DNA of 6,916 nt from Betaproteobacteria bacterium. Lineage in GTDB: Bacteria > Pseudomonadota > Gammaproteobacteria > Burkholderiales > SG8-41. Below, piece after piece: positions 1-5,644 of the stretch. The DNA is taken from positions 1 to 6,916 of the forward strand of contig JAOUIN010000120.1 in assembly GCA_029883965.1 (NCBI GenBank). Reading direction: 5' to 3'. The notes below the pieces were generated by a model. That model was not told where the DNA came from. It did no database searches and saw nothing but the letters and a program-made list of their open reading frames with translations. Position 1 is the first letter of the stretch, and every line of letters begins with the position of its first letter. Position numbers and translations under genes: made by a program.

Positions 1-1
1 G

Positions 2-511
2 ACCGGCAAGGACGGCGGATTCATCCGCGCCCGCAAGCTCAGGGTTCGCGGTAGCACCGGCAGCGATGAACTGGTCGACATCGGCCAGGTCGGCGAAGTC
101 GAGAGCATCGATCCGGCCATCGTCAACCTTTTGCACACGGAAGACTTCATTCCGGTCATCGCGCCGGTGGGCGTGGGCGCGAACGGTGAGTCCTACAACA
201 TCAATGCCGATCTCGTGGCCGGGAAGGTCGCCGAGATCCTGAAGGCGGAAAAGCTGATCGTGCTGACCAATACCGCCGGTGTGCTCGACAAGAACGGCAA
301 ACTGCTGACCGGACTCACCGCACGCAAGGTCGACGAATTGTTTGATGACGGCACGATACATGGCGGCATGCTGCCCAAGATCGGCTCGGCGCTGGATGCC
401 GTGAAGAACGGCGTCAATACCTGTCACATCATCGACGGGCGTGTCGAGCATGCATTGTTGCTGGAAATCCTGACCGATGAAGGTGTGGGCACGCTGATCA
501 AGCGCCGCTGA
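2..511 (+). CDS. argB: Acetylglutamate kinase, C-terminal part (5' end outside window)
   Basis: Acetylglutamate kinase phosphorylates N-acetyl-L-glutamate with ATP, the second step of arginine synthesis, in the cytoplasm. The reading frame is already open at base 2 and runs 169 codons to TGA at 509-511, so more than a third of a typical ~295-residue ArgB is missing upstream. The visible part begins TGKDGG and then shows family hallmarks: NINADLVAGKVAE around residues 66-78, LTNTAGVLDKNG (nucleotide-binding side of the amino acid kinase fold), DGTIHGGMLPKI with the conserved lysine, and the C-terminal HIIDGRVEHALLLEILTDEG. An in-frame TTG at 131 lies inside the conserved fold and is not a real start. 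Arginine feedback inhibition depends on an N-terminal helix that is not visible here. The HAD gene follows after 13 bases, so co-transcription is likely. Confidence 0.97.
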   Translation, partial: TGKDGGFIRARKLRVRGSTGSDELVDIGQVGEVESIDPAIVNLLHTEDFIPVIAPVGVGANGESYNINADLVAGKVAEILKAEKLIVLTNTAGVLDKNGKLLTGLTARKVDELFDDGTIHGGMLPKIGSALDAVKNGVNTCHIIDGRVEHALLLEILTDEGVGTLIKRR

Positions 512-524
512 AACGCGCCGGATC

Positions 525-1169
525 ATGACCAGCAGCGTTGCGTGGATTTTCGATCTGGACAATACGTTGCATAACGCCACACCGCACATCTTTCCGCATA
601 TCAACCGGTCGATGACGGCTTACCTGCAGCAGCATCTGCAACTCGATGCGGCGGCGGCAGGGGAACTGCGGCGCCACTACTGGCAGCGCTATGGCGCCAC
701 GCTGCTCGGTCTGATGCGCCACCACGGCACCGACCCCGGACATTTCCTGTGGCATACGCACCAGTTTCCCGATCTTCGCCGCATGGTCGTGGGCGAACCT
801 TTGCTGCGCCATGCACTCAGACGTCTGCCGGGGCGCAAGTTCGTGTTTTCCAATGCGCCGGTCCATTACGCGCGAGCGGTCCTGGAGATGCTGGGGATCG
901 ACGGCATGTTTGACGCCGTATTTTCGATCGAGCGGGTGCACTTCCGCCCCAAACCCGATGTGTATGGATTTCTGCGTTTGTGCCGCACGCATCACCTGCG
1001 GCCCCGACGCTGTATCATGGTCGAAGATTCGCTGGAAAATCTGCGCACCGCAAAGCGGCTGGGCATGAAGACTGTCTGGGTATCTGCGGCAAAGCGGGTG
1101 CCGGGTTACGTAGATACGCGGATCAGCGGCATTACCCAGCTGCCGGACCGGGCAGCAACCCTGTATTGA
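525..1169 (+). CDS. HAD-superfamily pyrimidine 5'-nucleotidase
   Basis: This is a 214-residue cytoplasmic HAD hydrolase predicted to dephosphorylate nucleoside monophosphates. All four HAD motifs are visible: motif I FDLDNTL (nucleophile D10, acid D12), motif II VFSNAP (S109), motif III RPKPDVYGF (K143) and motif IV MVEDSLENL (E167/D168). The helical cap after motif I (about residues 20-85, with the DNTLHNATPHIF start) resembles the yeast Sdt1/Phm8-type pyrimidine 5'-nucleotidase family, which acts on UMP, CMP and some modified pyrimidine nucleotides. The family is recognised with good confidence; the exact substrate is inferred. The ATG at 525 puts motif I at residue 8, normal for the family, although no strong ribosome binding site precedes it. 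It sits 13 bases after argB and 7 bases before slmA, so it is probably translated from the argB transcript. A general phosphoglycolate-type phosphatase is the main alternative. Confidence 0.9.
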   Translation: MTSSVAWIFDLDNTLHNATPHIFPHINRSMTAYLQQHLQLDAAAAGELRRHYWQRYGATLLGLMRHHGTDPGHFLWHTHQFPDLRRMVVGEPLLRHALRRLPGRKFVFSNAPVHYARAVLEMLGIDGMFDAVFSIERVHFRPKPDVYGFLRLCRTHHLRPRRCIMVEDSLENLRTAKRLGMKTVWVSAAKRVPGYVDTRISGITQLPDRAATLY

Positions 1170-1171
1170 GG
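1168..1171 (+). promoter_or_regulatory. Ribosome binding site of slmA
   Basis: GAGG overlaps the TGA stop of the HAD gene and lies 5 bases before the slmA ATG at 1177. This supports that start and suggests that the two genes are translationally linked. Confidence 0.6.
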
Positions 1172-1176
1172 ATCGC

Positions 1177-1761
1177 ATGGCACGCAGCGGTGAACGCAAA
1201 ACACAGATTCTGCAAACACTGGCGCATATGCTGGAAGGCCCGTCGGCCGAGCGTGTCACGACTGCGGCACTGGCCGCCCGCATCGAAGTATCGGAGGCGG
1301 CGCTCTACCGGCATTTCAAGGGCAAAGCAGATATGTTTGCCGGACTGATCGATTTTGTCGAACAGACACTGTTTTCGCTGATCAACAGGATAACCACCGA
1401 GGAGCAAAGCGGGCTGCGTCAGGCCGAGTCCATCATGGGCATGTTGCTGGGTTTCGCCCAGAAGAACCGCGGCATGACGCGCGTGCTGATCGGCGACGCG
1501 CTGGTGACCGAGGACGATGCGCTGCAGGCGCGGATTAACCAGATTCACGACCGCATCGAGGCGGCTTTGAAACAGGCGTTGCGCTTTGCGGTCACGCGGC
1601 AGGAGATAGCCGCGGACGTTGATGTCGCCGCACAGGCCAACACGCTGATGAGTTTCGTCGCCGGCCGCTGGCTTCAGTACGCCAAGAGCGGATTCCGTCG
1701 CGATCCGGCCGAACTCTGGCCGCAGCAGTGGAAACAGCTGATGGCGGGCGTGCTGCCCTAG
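1177..1761 (+). CDS. slmA: Nucleoid occlusion factor SlmA (TetR family)
   Basis: SlmA is a DNA-bound division inhibitor. It binds specific chromosomal sites and the C-terminal tail of FtsZ, and prevents Z-rings from forming over unsegregated DNA. The 194-residue product is close to the 198 residues of E. coli SlmA and aligns with it along its length as far as I can judge from memory. The N-terminal helix (ERKTQILQTLAHMLE) is followed by a TetR helix-turn-helix at about 27-47 ending SEAALYRHFKGK, then FAGLIDFVEQTL and a helical dimerisation domain containing LLGFAQKNRGMTRVLIGDAL and LQARINQIHDRIEAAL. The SEAALYRHF element and the LLGF..N.G.TR block separate SlmA from ordinary TetR repressors. 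The ATG at 1177 has GAGG at proper spacing. The gene lies downstream of argB and the nucleotidase, unlike the dut/coaBC neighbourhood in E. coli. Confidence 0.92.
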   Translation: MARSGERKTQILQTLAHMLEGPSAERVTTAALAARIEVSEAALYRHFKGKADMFAGLIDFVEQTLFSLINRITTEEQSGLRQAESIMGMLLGFAQKNRGMTRVLIGDALVTEDDALQARINQIHDRIEAALKQALRFAVTRQEIAADVDVAAQANTLMSFVAGRWLQYAKSGFRRDPAELWPQQWKQLMAGVLP

Positions 1762-1787
1762 CCGCGCGACCGCCGACCTATCAAGAC

Positions 1788-1795
1788 GAGGAGGG
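1788..1795 (+). promoter_or_regulatory. Strong ribosome binding site for the 120-residue protein
   Basis: GAGGAGGG lies 4 bases before the ATG at 1800. It decides the start: the frame is open further upstream to an ATG at 1728, but that start would overlap the 3' end of slmA and lacks such a site. It is the strongest Shine-Dalgarno match I noticed in the window. Confidence 0.8.
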
Positions 1796-1799
1796 AACC

Positions 1800-2162
1800 A
1801 TGGCAGAAATCACCACGCAGCAGATGGCGCAACTGATGATCGGCGTGGCGCGCGCGCAGCTGGCAATCGTCGATTCGATCGAAAACTCAAAAGCCGGGTT
1901 CAAGTTCACGCATGTCCGGCCCACGCTGGAAACGGCGTCGCGGATCCGGTCGAACAATCCCGAAACCCTGGCGGACTTTCCATCGCGGCTGCTGCTGCAG
2001 ATGATCAGTCGCAACGCGCCCGACTTTGACCGCGTGGCACGCGATCTCGAGGCGCTGGTCAGCGGTATCAGTCCCGTGCCGCCGCGCGAAGGCGCAACTC
2101 CCGCTCCCGCCCCGGCGGCTGACTCCGGCGGGGAATCACTGGACATGACGCAGCAGAGCTGA
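1800..2162 (+). CDS. Small helical protein of unknown function downstream of slmA
   Basis: I do not recognise this 120-residue protein and assign no function. Residues 1-89 look like a compact, mostly helical domain with amphipathic stretches (QQMAQLMIGVARAQLAIVDSIE, about residues 7-28, and ADFPSRLLLQMISR / DFDRVARDLEALV, about 59-87). Residues 90-120 form a low-complexity, probably disordered tail rich in Pro, Ala, Gly and Ser (GATPAPAPAADSGG). There is no signal peptide, membrane segment or cysteine, so a soluble cytoplasmic protein is expected. The strong ribosome binding site and codon use similar to the neighbours argue that it is a real gene. It begins 38 bases after slmA on the same strand and probably ends the argB-slmA transcription unit; its stop lies 4 bases from the stop of the convergent moeB. 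Confidence 0.8.
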   Translation: MAEITTQQMAQLMIGVARAQLAIVDSIENSKAGFKFTHVRPTLETASRIRSNNPETLADFPSRLLLQMISRNAPDFDRVARDLEALVSGISPVPPREGATPAPAPAADSGGESLDMTQQS

Positions 2163-2166
2163 CGCT

Positions 2167-2916
2167 TCAGCGCCCGGCGCAGACCGGGCAGGCGAGGTCG
2201 CGTTTTAGCCGCACGGTGCGCACGTCCATGTGCAGCAAATCGAGCAGCAGCAGACGGCCTGTCATGGGATCCCCGGTGCCGGCGAGGATTTTCAGCGCCT
2301 CCGCCGCCTGCATTGAACCGATGATGCCCACCAGCGGTGCAAACACTCCCATGACGGCGCAACGCACGTCTTCGTTTTCGCCGTCTTCCGGAAACAGGCA
2401 CGCGTAGCAGGGCGATTCCGCATCACTTAGATCGAATACGGCGAGCTGGCCGTCAAAACGGATGCCGGCGCCGGAGACCAGCGGCTTGCGCGATTTTACG
2501 CACGCACGGTTGACGGCATGGCGCGTGGCGAAATTGTCGCTGCCGTCTAATACGATGTCCGCCGCCTGCACCAGCCGATCGAGCGCGTCGCCGCTGACCC
2601 GTTCGGCGACGGTCTGCACATTGATCCGCGGGTTGATGGAGAGCAGCGTGTCGCGAGCCGACTCGACTTTGCGCATGCCGATCGCCGCTTCGCGATGCAC
2701 GATCTGGCGCTGCAGATTGGTCAGGTCGACGACATCGCCATCGCACAGCGTGATCGTACCGACGCCGGCCGCGGCCAGATACAGCGCTGCCGGTGATCCC
2801 AGGCCGCCGGCTCCGATGAGCAGCGCATGCGCATCCAGCAACCGCTGCTGGCCCTCAATGCCGATTTCCGGCAGCAGAATATGGCGGCTGTAGCGCAGCA
2901 GTTGGTCGTCATTCAT
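2167..2916 (-). CDS. moeB: MoeB/ThiF-type sulfur-carrier adenylyltransferase
   Basis: This E1-like enzyme uses ATP to adenylate the C-terminal Gly-Gly of a small sulfur carrier (MoaD for molybdopterin, or ThiS for thiamine), priming it for thiocarboxylate formation. At 249 residues it has the same length as E. coli MoeB. Visible features are the nucleotide-binding loop GAGGLG (35-40), NLQRQ with R70, K83 in the RKVESA block, D127 in DGSDN, and the zinc cysteine pairs CYAC (C170, C173) and CPVC (C243, C246). A cysteine also sits at 186. There is no C-terminal rhodanese domain, so it is the short bacterial form. The start MNDDQLLRYSRHILLPEIG matches the family, although no good ribosome binding site precedes the ATG at 2914-2916. 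MoeB and ThiF cannot be reliably told apart by sequence; one enzyme may serve both pathways. It follows ctpA but lies behind a probable terminator. Confidence 0.9.
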   Translation of the reverse strand: MNDDQLLRYSRHILLPEIGIEGQQRLLDAHALLIGAGGLGSPAALYLAAAGVGTITLCDGDVVDLTNLQRQIVHREAAIGMRKVESARDTLLSINPRINVQTVAERVSGDALDRLVQAADIVLDGSDNFATRHAVNRACVKSRKPLVSGAGIRFDGQLAVFDLSDAESPCYACLFPEDGENEDVRCAVMGVFAPLVGIIGSMQAAEALKILAGTGDPMTGRLLLLDLLHMDVRTVRLKRDLACPVCAGR

Positions 2917-2922
2917 GGTGAC

Positions 2923-2951
2923 AATTTAGCGTTTGCGGGCGGTCTAAACAA
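2923..2951 (-). promoter_or_regulatory. Possible weak promoter for moeB
   Basis: On the minus strand TTGTTT (2946-2951) and TAAATT (2923-2928) are 17 bases apart, an ideal spacing for a sigma-70 promoter but with only 3 and 4 matches out of 6 to the consensus hexamers. Initiation about 7 bases after the -10 would fall at the ATG of moeB, giving a nearly leaderless mRNA, which would fit the lack of a visible ribosome binding site. The -35 overlaps the terminator tail. The call is weak and may be chance. Confidence 0.22.
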
Positions 2952-2977
2952 CAACGCCCGGCAATGCCGGGCGTTGT
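2945..2977 (-). terminator. Rho-independent terminator after ctpA
   Basis: A perfect 12-bp inverted repeat (2951-2962 and 2966-2977, core CGCCCGGC/GCCGGGCG) encloses a 3-base loop. Read on the minus strand, the stem is followed by TGTTTA, so with the stem end the 3' side is T-rich; the plus strand has no such tail. It begins 18 bases after the ctpA stop and ends about 34 bases before the moeB start, so it probably ends the gpmI-envC-ctpA transcript. The T tract is interrupted, so some read-through into moeB is plausible. Confidence 0.8.
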
Positions 2978-2994
2978 ATCTCCGGAGAGCCCGA

Positions 2995-4434
2995 TCAGTT
3001 GAGCTTCGCGCCACCGCGCGTTTTGAGGAAGGCAACGGCCTGGTTGAGTTCATAGTCGTTGGGCGACACGATTTCCCCTGGCGCCGGGCGCAGGGTCTTT
3101 TCGTCGACGTCGGTGGGACGAGGTGCCGGCGTGAACTTGTATTTCAGCGTCGCCTGCGCGGCTGCCTGTACCTTGTCTGCCGGTTTATCCGCTGCGGGCT
3201 TGTCTGTCCCGGCACTCTCGAGATGTTTGGTCAGATCGGCTTCACGCAGCTTCAACGCCGTCGTGCGGTCGCTGGCGCCGTCGTCGAGCGGGATGTCGGG
3301 CGTAATGCCCTTCGCCTGGATCGAACGCCCCTTCGGTGTGTAATAACGCGCCGTGGTGAGTTTGATCGCGGTGTTGTTGCCCAGCGGCAGGATGGTCTGC
3401 ACCGAGCCCTTGCCAAAGGTCTGCTGTCCCATGACTACCGCGCGGTCGTGGTCCTGCAGCGCGCCGGCGACGATTTCGGATGCCGACGCCGAACCGCCGT
3501 TGACCAGCACGACCATGGGCACAGTCCGGATTTCCGCCGGCAGGCGTTTCAGGAAATCCTCCTTGTTGCGGCCGCGCAGATAGTGCTCCGGACTCGCATT
3601 GAGTTTCATCTTGGCGTCGTCGGTGCGGCCATCGGTGTACACCACCAGTACGTCCTTGGGCAGAAAAGCAGCCGATACCGCAACCGCACCGTTCAGCAGG
3701 CCGCCCGGATCGTTGCGCAGATCCAGCACCAGCCCTTTCATCGGACCCTGGTTTTCCTTGAACATGCGTTCGATGGCGCGCGCCAGCGTCTCGCCGGTGT
3801 GTTCCTGGAACTGGGACACCCGCACGTAGGCGTAACCGGGTTCCAGCAGCTTGGACTTCACGCTCTGGATCTTGATGATCGCGCGGGTCAGCGTGATCAC
3901 AATGGGGTTGGCTTCGCCCTTGCGCACGATCGTGAGTACGATCTGGGTATTGGGCTTGCCGCGCATGCGCTTTACGGCGTCATTGAGCGTCATGCCTTTT
4001 ACCGAAGTTTCGTCGAGCTTGACGATCAGGTCGCCGGCCTTGACCCCGGCCCGCGATGCAGGCGAATCGTCGATCGGCGATACCACGCGCACAAAACCGT
4101 CTTCCATGCCGACTTCTATGCCGAGACCGCCGAACTCGCCCTGGGTGCCGACCTGCATTTCCTTGAAGGCTTCCTGGTCAAGATAGGCCGAATGCGGATC
4201 GAGCCCGGTCAGCATGCCGTTGATGGCTTCAGTGATCAGCTTCTTGTCTTCGACCGGTTCAACGTAGTCGCTCTTGACGCGTCCGAACACCTCGGTGAAT
4301 GCGCGCAACTCTTCGATCGGCAGCGGCAGCGCCGCGGTTTCGCGCTGTGCGATGGCCGAGTAATTGAGGCTGATCGCGACGCCAATCAGGACGCCGGCGA
4401 TGATCAGGCCGAATTGATTGAATCTGCTGCGCAT
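2995..4434 (-). CDS. ctpA: Carboxyl-terminal processing protease, S41 family
   Basis: This is a periplasmic serine protease that binds substrate C-termini through a PDZ domain and degrades or trims the protein. The 479-residue product has a short basic N-terminus and a hydrophobic segment (about 8-29, ending NYSAIAQ) acting as a signal peptide or anchor. A PDZ domain follows at about 95-185 (GGLGIEVG to VRKGEANPI), and then the S41 protease domain. The Ser/Lys dyad is visible as S317 in NGGSASASEI and K342 in TFGKGSVQ, with Q346 following at the family spacing. YYTPKGRSIQAKGITPDI is a further S41 hallmark. The tail from about 405 to 440 is a Lys/Pro/Ala-rich linker with a repeated DKPA. The frame is open upstream to 4593, but AGGAG 6 bases before the ATG at 4434 and the placement of the signal sequence fix the start there. 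It lies 25 bases after envC, so co-transcription is likely. Confidence 0.95.
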   Translation of the reverse strand: MRSRFNQFGLIIAGVLIGVAISLNYSAIAQRETAALPLPIEELRAFTEVFGRVKSDYVEPVEDKKLITEAINGMLTGLDPHSAYLDQEAFKEMQVGTQGEFGGLGIEVGMEDGFVRVVSPIDDSPASRAGVKAGDLIVKLDETSVKGMTLNDAVKRMRGKPNTQIVLTIVRKGEANPIVITLTRAIIKIQSVKSKLLEPGYAYVRVSQFQEHTGETLARAIERMFKENQGPMKGLVLDLRNDPGGLLNGAVAVSAAFLPKDVLVVYTDGRTDDAKMKLNASPEHYLRGRNKEDFLKRLPAEIRTVPMVVLVNGGSASASEIVAGALQDHDRAVVMGQQTFGKGSVQTILPLGNNTAIKLTTARYYTPKGRSIQAKGITPDIPLDDGASDRTTALKLREADLTKHLESAGTDKPAADKPADKVQAAAQATLKYKFTPAPRPTDVDEKTLRPAPGEIVSPNDYELNQAVAFLKTRGGAKLN

Positions 4435-4440
4435 TTGATG

Positions 4441-4445
4441 CTCCT
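4441..4445 (-). promoter_or_regulatory. Ribosome binding site of ctpA
   Basis: On the minus strand AGGAG lies 6 bases before the ATG at 4434-4432, within the 25-base gap after the envC stop. It selects this start over in-frame upstream codons that would place ctpA inside envC and bury its signal sequence. Confidence 0.75.
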
Positions 4446-4459
4446 GCCGCGACTCGCGG

Positions 4460-5644
4460 CTAACGTAACTTGACCCAGGCGAGCGGGTCGAAAGGTTTTC
4501 CTTCGTGACGCATCTCAAAGTATAAACCCGATTCACGATTGCCGCCGCTGTTGCCCGCTGTAGCGATCGATTCGCCGCCACGGATGACGTCACCGACCTG
4601 TTTCAGCAGCGCTTCGGCGTAGGCGTAAAGCGTCATGTAATTGTCGCCATGGTCGACGATCAGCAGGTTGCCAAAACCGCGGAGCCAGTCGGCATAGACC
4701 ACGCGTCCCCCGGCTACCGCCCGCACCTCTTCGCCTGACTTCGCGGCGATGAACAGCCCTTTCCACGTCATTCCGCCATCTGCACGTGGACTGCCAAACC
4801 GGTTGCTAAGTTCCCCGCGCACCGGTAATGACAGCGCGCCGCGCTGCGCGCTGAACGGGCTGCCGTCACTCTTGCCTGACGGTACCGATTCGACGCGTGT
4901 GCGCCCGCCCGCGGCCGGTTTGCGCACCGCTTTGGCCAGTTGATCGATCAGCCGGGACAGCCGGCTTTCATTGGCCTGCATGACTTTCATCTGGCGCTGC
5001 TGGGTGGCGATATCGCGCGACACCCGTGACAGCACTTCGGCGCGTGCCTGTTTTTGCCGTTCCAGCTGCTTCTTCTGTGCCAGCTGGTCAGCAGTGATAC
5101 GGGCGATTGCTGCCACTTCGGCGGCAATCTCGGTCTTGAGGCGATCGATGTCGCGAAGGTTTTCCCGCAGGCCGTCAACCAGCTGCGCGCGCGCGCGTGC
5201 GATGTACGCCAGATAATGCAGTTGCCGGGCCATATCGTTCGGATCTTCGCGGCTCAGCACCAGGCGCATCACTTCCGGCTGCCCCTGCAGGTACTGCCGG
5301 CGCAGCATGCGTCCCAGCACTTCCTGCTGGTTGCGCAGCGCATTGCCGGTTTCCCGTGACGATTTGCGCAATTCGGCGAGCCGCGCGCCCGCAGTGCGCG
5401 ACTGGCGGTTCAGCTGGTGCAGCTCCCGGTTGGCCTCGGAAATCGCCTGTTCCGACTCACGCAGCGCATCCGAAGCTTCGCTTTTGGTTCCTTCTGCGGC
5501 AACAAGCGCTTTCTGCAGCGCCGAAATGCGGGCACGCAGTTCGCGCAGTTCGTCCTGTGTCTGGCTGGCAGTGGCGGCAGTGGTTTCGCCAGGGGTCAAT
5601 ACCAGCGTGAGCAGCAGAATCAGCGGATAAACGGCGCGGATCAC
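4460..5644 (-). CDS. envC: Murein hydrolase activator EnvC (degenerate LytM/M23 domain)
   Basis: EnvC-type proteins activate periplasmic amidases (AmiA/AmiB type) at the septum so that daughter cells separate. The 394-residue product has a signal peptide (residues 1 to about 25, VYPLILLLTLVLTPGETTAATA), a long coiled coil from about 28 to 240 rich in Glu, Arg, Gln and Leu, a short linker (243-270), and a C-terminal LytM-like domain (about 270-392). The metal and catalytic residues of active M23 peptidases are replaced: W294 and F298 stand where the HxGxD His and Asp would be, Y342 replaces the His of the Y-A-H element, and G373/Y375 replace the HxH pair. E. coli EnvC is degenerate in the same way, so this is an activator rather than a hydrolase. 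The start is GTG at 5644-5642, overlapping the gpmI stop (GTGA), which implies translational coupling; no strong ribosome binding site is seen. E. coli EnvC works with FtsEX, which is not in the window. Confidence 0.93.
   Translation of the reverse strand: MIRAVYPLILLLTLVLTPGETTAATASQTQDELRELRARISALQKALVAAEGTKSEASDALRESEQAISEANRELHQLNRQSRTAGARLAELRKSSRETGNALRNQQEVLGRMLRRQYLQGQPEVMRLVLSREDPNDMARQLHYLAYIARARAQLVDGLRENLRDIDRLKTEIAAEVAAIARITADQLAQKKQLERQKQARAEVLSRVSRDIATQQRQMKVMQANESRLSRLIDQLAKAVRKPAAGGRTRVESVPSGKSDGSPFSAQRGALSLPVRGELSNRFGSPRADGGMTWKGLFIAAKSGEEVRAVAGGRVVYADWLRGFGNLLIVDHGDNYMTLYAYAEALLKQVGDVIRGGESIATAGNSGGNRESGLYFEMRHEGKPFDPLAWVKLR

Noticed and set aside
498..1283. Open frame of 261 codons on the minus strand opposite the HAD gene and slmA
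   Set aside because: It spans the boundary of two well-supported plus-strand genes, lacks a ribosome binding site, and its product is rich in Arg, His and Cys without any domain, as expected for an antisense shadow.
2104..2133. GC-rich inverted repeat near the end of the unknown gene
   Set aside because: It arises from Pro, Ala and Gly codons of the low-complexity tail, can pair in several poor ways, and has no T-rich tail.
2172..2189. Inverted repeat GCCCGG/CCGGGC as terminator for the plus-strand group
   Set aside because: The stem is only 6 bp, encodes the conserved CPVC zinc motif of MoeB, and has no T tract on the plus-strand side.
3932..3943. GTGAGTACGATC, resembling the SlmA binding consensus GTGAGTACTCAC
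   Set aside because: Only the left part matches and the palindrome is broken. It lies in conserved ctpA coding sequence, where the codons explain it. A single partial match is not evidence for a site.
2827..4473. Open frame of 548 codons on the plus strand opposite ctpA
   Set aside because: It mirrors the S41 protease gene codon for codon, covers the start of moeB and the ctpA terminator, and its product shows no recognisable domain. Long antisense open frames are expected in GC-rich coding DNA.
4435..4593. Longer N-terminus for CtpA starting near 4593
   Set aside because: It would overlap envC by more than 130 bases and place 53 polar residues before the signal sequence. The AGGAG-preceded ATG at 4434 is the better start.
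5184..5197. Alternating CG run in envC as possible Z-DNA or a repeat tract
   Set aside because: It encodes consecutive Arg and Ala residues of the EnvC coiled-coil region in a GC-rich genome; no sign of phase variation or repeat units.
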